Part shown: positions 28,359 to 36,362 of the stretch, piece after piece | Layout: each line of letters starts with the position of its first letter | Position numbering within the stretch: the stretch's first letter is position 1 | Origin: DAIQNV01 sp038748775 | Lineage (GTDB): Bacteria; Planctomycetota; Phycisphaerae; Phycisphaerales; UBA1924 | DNA length: 64,000 bases | Direction of reading: 5' to 3' | NCBI GenBank assembly: GCA_038748775.1 | Contig: JBCDIT010000008.1 | Coordinates: 62,001 to 126,000 of the forward strand | Position numbers and translations under genes: made by a program | The notes under the pieces: model-generated | Told to the model about the DNA's origin: nothing | The model's input: only the letters and a program-made list of their open reading frames with translations | Databases searched by the model: none

Positions 28359-29404
28359 GGCCCGCCCCCGGTCACGCCGTGATGGACGAAGTTGCCCCCG
28401 GACTGGCGAGCGATCTGCTTCATCAGGTCTCGCACCTGCTCGCGGATCACCGTGCTGGTGCTCGGTTCGCCGAACAGGATCGTGTGGACCGGGATCCGGT
28501 GTCGGCGGTTGAGCGACGCGACCTCTCCGGGCACAACAGCATCAAATCGCCCGTCGGTCATGAAATAGATCGCGTCCGGCTTCGACCGCATCGCATAAAG
28601 CAGTTCGAACGCCGGCAGCGGATGGGTGCCTCCGGATGGGTAGATCTCTGCGATTTGTTCCCGCGTACGCCTCTTTCCGGCGGTCGTCGCGTCCTTGTAG
28701 GCTCGCCGTCCGCCGAGCGGAGCCGCTTCGTTCGAATAGAGAACGATGAGATACTCGCTGTTCTCCGCCAGCGCGTCGATCGACCGGACGAGTTCTGCCC
28801 GGGTGATCTCCATCTTGTTGTCGTCCCGCATCGAGCTCGAGACATCGACGATGTAGGCGAACCGTGTCCCCGACGCCGCGAGCCCGAAGAAACTCGCCCC
28901 GCCCAGCGAACCGCCGCCCGAGGTCTCCCCGAGTTCCGAACCATCGCCGGCAAGATCGCCGGCACCGGTGTCGAGATCGATATCGACCTGCTCGGTCGCG
29001 AGTTCATCAACCGCGGCGCTCGCCGCCGCGTCGAAGAGCGACAACTCGCTTAGCGTCGATTCCGTGGGCTCGGGCACTTGGGGTGACTCGGACTCGAGCG
29101 AGGAGTCCATCGCCGCGGCAAGTTCGGCTTCCGTCATCACCGGGAAGTCGAGTTCGATCAACTGGCCGTCCTGAGAACCCGAGCCCGAATTGTCGAACCC
29201 CACCGTCCACCAGCCGGCGACGAGCCCCAGAACGACGTGAACGACGAGGGTGAGCACCGCGCCCGCTACAGTGGCCCGCCGCACCCACGCGAACACCCGC
29301 CCTCGGCGGAGCGGGGCGGGGGTCAGGTCGAGCGGCTCGCTCGAAGGGCGTCTCTCGTGCGTCGGTGTTCGGATCGCGTTCTGACCTGGCGCTTGCGTGT
29401 CCAT
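28355..29404 (-). CDS. vWA-domain membrane protein
   Basis: About 349 residues. A cytoplasmic 40 residues precede a membrane helix near 45-68 (GAVLTLVVHVVLGLVAGWW), then an acidic Ser/Glu-rich linker and a von Willebrand factor A domain from about 175. The MIDAS motif DVSSS lies at 187-191 and a second metal-site region is GTHPLP near 262. vWA domains bind partner proteins through a metal ion. ATG 29404 is chosen with AGGGA upstream. It is the first gene of the nine-gene overlapping run, transcribed away from pyrH, so the operon promoter should lie in 29405-29573. Confidence 0.88.
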   Translation of the reverse strand: MDTQAPGQNAIRTPTHERRPSSEPLDLTPAPLRRGRVFAWVRRATVAGAVLTLVVHVVLGLVAGWWTVGFDNSGSGSQDGQLIELDFPVMTEAELAAAMDSSLESESPQVPEPTESTLSELSLFDAAASAAVDELATEQVDIDLDTGAGDLAGDGSELGETSGGGSLGGASFFGLAASGTRFAYIVDVSSSMRDDNKMEITRAELVRSIDALAENSEYLIVLYSNEAAPLGGRRAYKDATTAGKRRTREQIAEIYPSGGTHPLPAFELLYAMRSKPDAIYFMTDGRFDAVVPGEVASLNRRHRIPVHTILFGEPSTSTVIREQVRDLMKQIARQSGGNFVHHGVTGGGP

Positions 29405-29573
29405 GTGCGTCCCTGTCGAGTCTACAAGCCCCGATGCTCGCTTCGCGCCCCGCGGCCCCTCGATGCGGTACCGTCTGTTGTGCGGTCGACGGGCCGCGAA
29501 GGTTGCACGCTGACAAGAGGTTGGCCGATTCGCCGCCGGGGAAGCGCCCGGCCCAAATCCGGGAGGACCCCGC

Positions 29574-30335
29574 ATGACCACCGCCCCGTCCGATGCATCG
29601 GCACAATCGACCCCCCAGCGTGCCGCGCTCAAGCGTGTTTTGCTCAAGCTCAGCGGGGAAGCCTTCTGCGCCCCGGGTGAGTTCGGCATCGCCCCCAACG
29701 AACTCGCCGTCATCGCCTCGGAAATCAAAGAGGCGGCTGGGGTTGGGACCCAGGTCGCCGTGGTTGTCGGCGGCGGAAACATCATCCGGGGCGCCACCCT
29801 CGCTAAGTCGGGCGATATCCACCAGGCCACCGCCGACTACATGGGGATGCTCGGCACGGTCATGAACGCCGTCGCTCTGCGAGAAAAACTCACACAGATC
29901 GGCGTGGATAGCCGCGTCCAGTCAGCCATCGAAATCAAGGCGATGGCCGAGCCGTTCATCCGGAACCGGGCCCTTAGGCACCTCGAGAAGGGCCGTGTGG
30001 TCATCCTCGCGGCCGGCACCGGCAACCCCTTCTTTACCACCGACACCTGCGCCGCGTTGCGAGCCACCGAGCTCGAATGCGACCAACTCCTCAAGGCGAC
30101 GAAGGTCGATGGCGTCTACACCGCCGATCCGCACAAGGACCCCAGCGCGACGCGGTACGAAACGCTGACCTACCAGGAGGCCCTGGAGAAGGAGCTCGCG
30201 GTCATGGATATCACCGCCCTGGCGATGTGCAGCCAGCGAGGAATTCCGCTCCGGGTCTTCGATTTCAAGAAAAGCGGGAACATCAAGCGGGTCATCGAGG
30301 GCGAGCCGATCGGCACGCTGGTCACACGAGGTTGA
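29574..30335 (+). CDS. pyrH: UMP kinase
   Basis: 253 residues. PyrH phosphorylates UMP to UDP with ATP. The conserved segments are KRVLLKLSGEAF near 20, VVVGGGNIIRG near 63, GMLGTVMNAVAL near 90 and GTGNPFFTTDTCAALRATEL near 147, with the late FDFKKSGNIKRVI segment. It carries an N-terminal extension of about 19 residues relative to E. coli. It is followed by frr, the usual pairing, after 80 bases. Confidence 0.97.
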   Translation: MTTAPSDASAQSTPQRAALKRVLLKLSGEAFCAPGEFGIAPNELAVIASEIKEAAGVGTQVAVVVGGGNIIRGATLAKSGDIHQATADYMGMLGTVMNAVALREKLTQIGVDSRVQSAIEIKAMAEPFIRNRALRHLEKGRVVILAAGTGNPFFTTDTCAALRATELECDQLLKATKVDGVYTADPHKDPSATRYETLTYQEALEKELAVMDITALAMCSQRGIPLRVFDFKKSGNIKRVIEGEPIGTLVTRG

Positions 30336-30415
30336 CACCCGTTAGGAGCCGACCAGCCTTGGGCCCTACTATCGGCCCTGCCGCCAGATCGGACAGCGGA
30401 ACGGAGAACTTTGCG

Positions 30416-30988
30416 ATGAGCGACACACCCGACAGCATTCTTTCAGACGCCGAGGGGTCGATGACCAAGGCGGTCGATTACCTCAAGAGCGAACTCAAGG
30501 GCCTCCGGACGGGCCGGGCCTCGACGGCGCTCGTCGAGTTCGTCAAGGTTGACTACTACGGCTCCCCTACCGACCTTCACACCCTTGCCGCGATCAGCAC
30601 CCCGGAGCCGACGCAGATCCTCATCAAGCCCTTCGACGCCACCAGCGTCGGCGCCATCAAGCAGGGCATCGAGCAAGCCGGCCTGGGCCTGAACCCCCAG
30701 GTCGAAGACAAGGCCATCCGCATCACCATCCCGCCGCTCGATTCCGACCGACGCAAGCAGCTCGCCGGCCAGGCCAAGAAAATGGGCGAGGAGCAGAAGG
30801 TCGCCATCCGAAACGTCCGTCGCGATGCCAACAAACACGCCGACGCGTTGACGAAGCAGAAGGAAGTCCACTACCCCGAGGACGACATCTCAACGCTCAA
30901 GGACGAGATCCAGGATCTGCTCAAAAAGTACGAAGGCCAGATCGACCAGTCGGTGAAGACCAAGAGCGCTCAGATCATGGAGATCTGA
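30416..30988 (+). CDS. frr: Ribosome recycling factor
   Basis: 190 residues. RRF splits post-termination ribosomes with EF-G. Conserved pieces are KSELKGLRTGRASTALVE near 22, DYYGSPTDLHTLAAI near 45, ISTPEPTQILIKPFD near 60 and AIRNVRRDANKHADAL near 130. ATG 30416 is preceded by GGAG 10 bases upstream. It ends before the strong hairpin at 31037-31071, so pyrH-frr forms a two-gene unit. Confidence 0.97.
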   Translation: MSDTPDSILSDAEGSMTKAVDYLKSELKGLRTGRASTALVEFVKVDYYGSPTDLHTLAAISTPEPTQILIKPFDATSVGAIKQGIEQAGLGLNPQVEDKAIRITIPPLDSDRRKQLAGQAKKMGEEQKVAIRNVRRDANKHADALTKQKEVHYPEDDISTLKDEIQDLLKKYEGQIDQSVKTKSAQIMEI

Positions 30989-31036
30989 TCGGAGCGTTCC
31001 GCCGAATGAAGCGCAAACCCGAGCTGACCAGAGCGA

Positions 31037-31071
31037 AAGCAGCCGCGTCGGACGACCCGACGCGGCTGCTT
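31037..31071. terminator. Bidirectional terminator between frr and sppA
   Basis: Perfect 15-bp stem (AAGCAGCCGCGTCGG with its complement) around a five-base loop ACGAC, between two convergent genes. T-containing tails exist on both strands (TTGATATT rightward, TTTCGCT leftward), so it can end both transcripts. Confidence 0.85.
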
Positions 31072-31093
31072 TGATATTCGCCTGAAGCGATTC

Positions 31094-32908
31094 TCAGCGG
31101 ATGATGATCGCTCGGGGCATCGTCAGGAGCACCGGTTCGGTGCGGAGTTGCACCACGGCGTTCAAGGCGTCGCGGACCGCGTCGAAGCGTTCGTCGCCGA
31201 TCATCGCTTTGACGGCGGTCGCCATCGGCAACGTGCCGTCGGCCGCGACTTCACGCGACCGGATGAAACCGCCGAACGCCTCTTCGAGCATGTCCTCGAA
31301 ACTCGGCGGCGCCGGGAAATGGGCGACGTCGTAGCGGCGAACCCCGGTTTCGGCCGCGAGGTCGGAAACAGCGTCTTCGAGCCCACCCAACTCGTCGGCC
31401 ATGCCCAAGCGAACCGCGTCGGTGCCCAGGAACAGACGCCCCTCGCCGACCTTGTCGAGGTCCGCATCGGGACGCCCCTGACCCACACGCTGAGCAAACT
31501 GCATGTAGATCTCAAGCATGCGACGCTCGACCAAGGCACGCTCGCCCGAGTTCCACGTGCTCGAGAACGACATCATCGCGCCCCTCGGGCCACGCGTCCT
31601 CTCGACCACGCCGACCTGCACGCGATCAAGCAACTCACCGCCGGTGATTTTGCCACCGACGACACCGATGGAGCCCACGATGCTCGAAGGGTTCAGGTAG
31701 ATCTTGTCACCGCCGACAGCGGAGTAGTACCCGCCGCTCGCGGCCATCGAGCCTACCGATACCCACACCGGCTTCTCTTCACTCAGGTTCCGAAGCCCCT
31801 GCCAGATCATCTCGCTGGCCGCGGCCGACCCCCCGGGCGAATCGATGCGAACAACGCAGCCGACGATGTTCTCGTCTTGCGCGATATCGGCCATCGCATT
31901 GCGAAGCGTGCGTCCCCCGACGCTCGCGCCGCCGAACGCGCCCCCCCCGCTCGACTCGCCGTCAACGATCGGGCCATCGAGGTGGAGCACCGCGATGGTC
32001 GGGCCCGACGTCGAACTCGAAGGGCCTTCCATCAGCATGCTGAACAACGCGAACGGGTTCGAGGTGTCGAGCGACGCGCCCGTCGAGCCGAGCAGCGAAC
32101 CGGCGTACTCAACCTCTCCACCGAAGACGTCGGCCAGGGCCTCGCCCGACCACAACTCCGCGAAATCGAGCTCTTGATCGATGACGCCCACACGCTCGGC
32201 AACACTTCCGGGTGCGAGCCAGAGCTCGCCCATCGCTTCGTCCAGCTCCGCGTCGGACAGGTCACGCCCGTCCATGATGCCTTCGCGGAGGTGACCGTAC
32301 ATCGCATCGAGCAAGCCCGAGATGTTCTCATCCCACGCCTGGCTCGGCGCCGAACGTGTCATCTGCTCGTTCGCTCCCTTGTAGTCACCGATCTGCACAA
32401 AGTCGGCTTCAAGCCCCGCCCACGAAAGGGTGTCGGCAAGGAACATCTCCTCCATGTACATCCCGGGCATCGAGACATACCCGCCCTGCTGAAGCACGAC
32501 CGCGTCGGCGCGGGCGCCGATCAGCAGCCCGCTCGGGCCAAACGTCTCTGAGAAGACCACGATCTCTTTGCCCGACTTGCGGAACAGATCCATCGCAGCC
32601 CCGAGCTCGTCGACATGACTGAGGCCCAGCGCCGCGTCCTTGAGACGAACGATAAGGCCATCGATGTCGTCGTCATCCGCGGCCTCACGGACCGCGTCGA
32701 TCATGTCAAGCAATGTCGGCGAGGCGTCACCAGTGAACCAGGCGTATGGATCGGGCCGATCGGTAACGGCGCCCTCAATATCGAGCACAGCGACCCGCGC
32801 CGGGCCCGCGAGCGCCGGCGTGACCATGCCCACGACCAAGGCCGCCCCAGCAACTCCTGCTGTCAAGATCCCTGCTTCACCCAAGCCGCCCTGCCGTCCG
32901 CTCTTCAT
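31094..32908 (-). CDS. sppA: Signal peptide peptidase SppA, 67K-type (S49)
   Basis: About 604 residues with two tandem S49 halves. The catalytic lysine is K177 (IGDYKGANE) and the serine is S391 (GSMAASGGYY), matching the Ser/Lys dyad of long SppA. A hydrophobic segment near 15-34 (LTAGVAGAALVVGMVTPALA) anchors or exports it. SppA degrades cleaved signal peptides at the inner membrane. ATG 32908 is chosen because GGAGG lies nine bases upstream and the membrane segment follows closely; an earlier start gives an unlikely extension. It reads toward the bidirectional terminator. Confidence 0.92.
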   Translation of the reverse strand: MKSGRQGGLGEAGILTAGVAGAALVVGMVTPALAGPARVAVLDIEGAVTDRPDPYAWFTGDASPTLLDMIDAVREAADDDDIDGLIVRLKDAALGLSHVDELGAAMDLFRKSGKEIVVFSETFGPSGLLIGARADAVVLQQGGYVSMPGMYMEEMFLADTLSWAGLEADFVQIGDYKGANEQMTRSAPSQAWDENISGLLDAMYGHLREGIMDGRDLSDAELDEAMGELWLAPGSVAERVGVIDQELDFAELWSGEALADVFGGEVEYAGSLLGSTGASLDTSNPFALFSMLMEGPSSSTSGPTIAVLHLDGPIVDGESSGGGAFGGASVGGRTLRNAMADIAQDENIVGCVVRIDSPGGSAAASEMIWQGLRNLSEEKPVWVSVGSMAASGGYYSAVGGDKIYLNPSSIVGSIGVVGGKITGGELLDRVQVGVVERTRGPRGAMMSFSSTWNSGERALVERRMLEIYMQFAQRVGQGRPDADLDKVGEGRLFLGTDAVRLGMADELGGLEDAVSDLAAETGVRRYDVAHFPAPPSFEDMLEEAFGGFIRSREVAADGTLPMATAVKAMIGDERFDAVRDALNAVVQLRTEPVLLTMPRAIIIR

Positions 32909-32991
32909 ATCCAAGCCTCCAATAGGGCGCCGGACCGCCGGATCGGCCCACACAACCCGCACATGTTCCAAATCACCCGATAGTGTACGCG

Positions 32992-33402
32992 TCAGTCGTA
33001 CCCGAGTTCGGTCAAATCGTCCTCGTCGAGGCCCATCTGATGACCGATTTCGTGCAACAGGGTCACCACGATCTCGTCAAAGACCCGATCGTCGGCGTCT
33101 TCCCCAGCCCAACCACCGGCGAGGGCAACGATCCCCTCTCGAAACAAGTGGACCTGGCTGGGCAATATCGCGTTGTGCTCCACGCTCCGCTCGGTGTTCG
33201 CGACGCCGCTGTGCAATCCGCATATTTCCGCCGCGATCTGATCATCTTGGGGATCAACCCCCAGATCTTTCAGCATCTGGGCGTCGGGCCGGTCCAGCAC
33301 GATCAGAGGAATCCCATCAAAGGTGTCCGCGAGGGACTCGGGAAGCTGGTCGACCGCTTCGGCAACCAGTTCGTCGAACCGATCGCGTTCGCCCTGGTTC
33401 AC
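32992..33402 (-). CDS. Minimal zinc metallopeptidase-like protein (MMP family)
   Basis: 136 residues. The C-terminus carries HEIGHQMGLDEDDLTELGYD, the zincin signature of the small possibly-metallopeptidase family with the usual GLDxxxLxxLGY tail. The body (ERDRFDELVAEAVDQLPESL, then the LIVLDRP segment) fits that family. Activity is unproven for the family. GTG 33402 is chosen from its GTGA overlap with the upstream membrane protein, giving a normal family length. Confidence 0.85.
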   Translation of the reverse strand: MNQGERDRFDELVAEAVDQLPESLADTFDGIPLIVLDRPDAQMLKDLGVDPQDDQIAAEICGLHSGVANTERSVEHNAILPSQVHLFREGIVALAGGWAGEDADDRVFDEIVVTLLHEIGHQMGLDEDDLTELGYD

Positions 33403-34379
33403 AGCGCCCCCCGTTCCCCCGCCGGATCCGACACCTCGTCCATGATGTCTGCCAAGCCGACAACGGGCCGCAGAAGCACCTTTCGAATACGCCACGTATC
33501 CACCACGATCCCCCAAAGCCCGACCGTAAAGAGGAACGAACCAACCGCGACGAGCACCAGGCTGATCCACCCCGCGATGTCGCGCCCCGCCCCGGTCAAC
33601 TGATCCCCAAACAACGCGAGGGCATCGCCGGCGGCGCTGACGCCGAGCGCCGCGACCAACGCGAGCAGCGGCTGCCGGTCGATGCGCCCCGTCCGAAGCA
33701 CCACCGACCGATACGCCAAACGCAAGGCGTTCGGGCGGAACCCGAGCATCACGATCACACCGAGCCCAGCGCTGACCAGCCTCCACGTCGACCGCTCCGG
33801 GTCGAGGCCGGCCAGCATCGACCCCGACACCAACGGCGCGTCGCTATGGAGAACCACGTGCTGATGCACCCATGTCAACGCGAGAAACGCCACGAAACCC
33901 CCGAACGCCCTCGCCTTCGCGCCGAGCGACAACCGCTCAACCGGTCGAACCAACACGATCGAGCACGTGGCCGACGCCGCGAGCAGCCAAACGCTGACGA
34001 GCGCGATGAACTCCGCGTCGATGCGATACCCCAAAATCGCCCCGAGCACGCCCGAGAGCCGTACGCCCCACAAGCAAAAGACCGCAGCCAGCGCCAACAA
34101 CGGCACGGCGACGAAGGCGGTGCCGGTGATCCTGGGATGAACAACCGGCCTTAACTCACCCGCGCGCGGGTCAACGACGGCAAGAATCGTCGCCCGGACC
34201 GCGAGGCCACACTCGGGGCAAACGTCCCTGATCGACACGCCCTTGAGGTTGTACCCGCACTGCGCACACCTCAAATCACCTGTGAGTTCGCGCACGAGCG
34301 ACGACACGCCCTCGGCGCGATCGCCCCGGTTGGGCTTCGCGGTCTCTTGGTCCCCCTCGGGCGCGGACCTACGCGACAC
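33399..34379 (-). CDS. Zinc-ribbon multi-span membrane protein of unknown function
   Basis: 326 residues. Residues 37-58 form a zinc ribbon (CAQCGYNLKG, then CPECG), followed by about six or seven hydrophobic segments. The pairing of a CxxCGYNL ribbon with membrane spans is common in planctomycetes; no function is known. It overlaps the metallopeptidase gene by GTGA and faces the MoxR gene divergently. Confidence 0.8.
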   Translation of the reverse strand: MSRRSAPEGDQETAKPNRGDRAEGVSSLVRELTGDLRCAQCGYNLKGVSIRDVCPECGLAVRATILAVVDPRAGELRPVVHPRITGTAFVAVPLLALAAVFCLWGVRLSGVLGAILGYRIDAEFIALVSVWLLAASATCSIVLVRPVERLSLGAKARAFGGFVAFLALTWVHQHVVLHSDAPLVSGSMLAGLDPERSTWRLVSAGLGVIVMLGFRPNALRLAYRSVVLRTGRIDRQPLLALVAALGVSAAGDALALFGDQLTGAGRDIAGWISLVLVAVGSFLFTVGLWGIVVDTWRIRKVLLRPVVGLADIMDEVSDPAGERGAL

Positions 34380-34582
34380 GACTCCACAACTCCCTTCACA
34401 CCGGCCAGCGCCGACGGACCATCCCCTGGGAAGCTCAACCGCGGCTTCCGATCCCCGCCGGCACGCCGAGCAGTCTCAGGATACACCCTACGATCCGTTT
34501 CCTATACTTGTCGCCCACCGACCGAACGAGGTCATCCGCCCGCAGCCCCAACCGAACGCCCTTTCGACGCGAACAGTTCCAA

Positions 34583-35512
34583 ATGACCGAAGCGATCCAG
34601 AAGCTCCGTGACACGATCTCCCAGATCTACCTCGGAGACCCGTCGGCGATCGACCGGGTCATCCGCTGTCTCCTGGCAAGGGGCCACGTGCTCATCGAGG
34701 ACGTCCCGGGCGTCGGCAAAACAATGCTCGCCTCGGCCGTCGCCCGTTCGATCGACTGTGCGTTCAGCCGAATCCAGCTCACGCCCGACCTGCTCCCCGC
34801 CGACGTCCTCGGGTCGACCATTTATGACCGCTCCGGCGCGTCGTTCGAGTTCCGCAAGGGCCCGATTTTCGCCAACATCGTCCTCGCCGACGAGATCAAC
34901 CGCACCACCCCTCGAACGCAGACCGCCCTGCTCGAAGCGATGCAAGACGGATCGGTCTCGATCGAGGGCCGCATGCACAAGCTCGACGAACCGTTCATCG
35001 TGCTCGCGACGCAGAACCCCTACGAGTTCGAAGGCACCTACCCCCTGCCCGAGAACCAGCTTGACCGATTCCTCATGAGGCTCACGCTCGGGTACCCCAC
35101 GGCCCAGGCCGAGGCAGACATGCTCGACATCCGCCCATCGACGACACGCCTCGCCACCCTCGAACCCGTTCTCACCGCGGCCGACATCGTCAAGCTTCAG
35201 CAACTCACCGACGCCGTCCGCATCGACGATGCGCTTCGGGAGTACATCGTCGCGATCTCAACAGCGACGCGCACCACCGACCGGCTTGAGGTCGGCCTCA
35301 GCCCCCGCGCCTCGCTGGCCCTGGCGCAGGCCGCCCGCGCCACCGCCGTGATGGACGGACGCGACTACGTCATCCCCGAAGACATCCTCGACAACATGGT
35401 GCCCGTCTGTGCCCACCGCGTCATCCTGCGCCGCGGCGTCGGCGAGACCGGCTGGCGAGCCGCGGCCGACGTCCTCCAAGAACTCGTCCAAGACCTCGTC
35501 GCGCCGGTCTAG
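34583..35512 (+). CDS. MoxR-family AAA+ ATPase
   Basis: 309 residues. Walker A is DVPGVGKT near 42-49, Walker B is VLADEINRT near 111, and sensor-like motifs ATQNPYEFEGTYPLPENQLD near 137 are standard for MoxR. MoxR ATPases act as chaperones for metal-centre or vWA-linked assemblies. Here it has no DUF58 or vWA gene beside it; the nearest vWA protein is the one at 28355-29404. ATG 34583 is chosen because family homology starts there. Confidence 0.93.
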   Translation: MTEAIQKLRDTISQIYLGDPSAIDRVIRCLLARGHVLIEDVPGVGKTMLASAVARSIDCAFSRIQLTPDLLPADVLGSTIYDRSGASFEFRKGPIFANIVLADEINRTTPRTQTALLEAMQDGSVSIEGRMHKLDEPFIVLATQNPYEFEGTYPLPENQLDRFLMRLTLGYPTAQAEADMLDIRPSTTRLATLEPVLTAADIVKLQQLTDAVRIDDALREYIVAISTATRTTDRLEVGLSPRASLALAQAARATAVMDGRDYVIPEDILDNMVPVCAHRVILRRGVGETGWRAAADVLQELVQDLVAPV

Positions 35513-35562
35513 CCATTCCCCGGCTGGCCGATAGCCAGTCCCCAGTCCCCACCGGCGCCCCC

Positions 35563-35769
35563 ATGCCCCGCCTCATCCGCCTCGAAGCCGACGGCCCCAT
35601 CCGCATCGACCCCCAAGACAAGCCGGTCTTCGTGTGCGCGTGCGGACTCAGCCAGAACTTCCCGATGTGCGACGGCTCGCATAAGGCCTGCAAGAGCGAG
35701 GAAGAGGGCAAGGTATACGTCTACGACACGGAGCGGAAGACGGTGGTAGAAGAACGAGACGACGGCTGA
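35563..35769 (+). CDS. CDGSH iron-sulfur domain protein
   Basis: 68 residues. The CACGLSxxFPxCDGSH motif gives a 2Fe-2S site with three Cys (25, 27, 36) and one His (40), as in mitoNEET-type proteins. Bacterial members are thought to handle Fe-S clusters or electrons. It begins 50 bases after the MoxR gene and could be co-transcribed. Its last 49 bases overlap the 3' end of the gene on the other strand. Confidence 0.93.
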   Translation: MPRLIRLEADGPIRIDPQDKPVFVCACGLSQNFPMCDGSHKACKSEEEGKVYVYDTERKTVVEERDDG

Positions 35770-36362
35770 CGCCAGCCCACCGCCGCGATCGTAAAGAAGC
35801 CGACCGACACGACAAGCGGGGCAGCACCGATGATCAACGTTTGGAACTCGATACTCCACGCGTGACTGGACCAGCGTGCCACGACCCACTCTTTCTCGCC
35901 ACTTCTCGGTGATGCGTCGAGATGCAGTTCAGCGGCGGTGCGATATGCGGTGCCGAGATAGGCCTCGAGCCAGACCGGATCAGGGTCATCAAAGAAATCG
36001 ATGATGTCCTTCGAGACGAGAGCTCCATCATCAGAACGTTCCCAGTAGCTCAACTGCGGCCCTTGCAAGACCCGCGTCTCGCGGACGAAAGCGCCATAGC
36101 CGCCCGCAAATCTTGAATGCTGGAGCGGAAGCACGATTTGGACGGCTGGCCCGGGCTTGACAGGGAGGCCAGCGTCCGCGAAGTCGAGTGCAAAGCAACG
36201 ATCACAGAACTCGACCGAGGATCGCCACCCCTCCGGCGTTTGTCTGAGCAACAGGATCGAAACGCCCGGATATCCGTGGCCGCGCCGCGTAGGAAAGGCC
36301 AGAACGAATAGCGCATACACAGAACTGACGACAACGGCCGCGACCGCGAGAACGCGAATCAC
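35721..36362 (-). CDS. Membrane protein of unknown function
   Basis: 213 residues with a hydrophobic N-terminal anchor (IRVLAVAAVVVSSVYALFVL) and a C-terminal span (LIIGAAPLVVSVGFFTIAAV). The outer middle part has two Cys (FCDRCF). No family is recognised. GTG 36362 is chosen for its GTGA overlap with the upstream FAD-oxidoreductase gene. The 3' end overlaps the CDGSH gene by 49 bases in antisense. Confidence 0.6.
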   Translation of the reverse strand: MIRVLAVAAVVVSSVYALFVLAFPTRRGHGYPGVSILLLRQTPEGWRSSVEFCDRCFALDFADAGLPVKPGPAVQIVLPLQHSRFAGGYGAFVRETRVLQGPQLSYWERSDDGALVSKDIIDFFDDPDPVWLEAYLGTAYRTAAELHLDASPRSGEKEWVVARWSSHAWSIEFQTLIIGAAPLVVSVGFFTIAAVGWRQPSSRSSTTVFRSVS

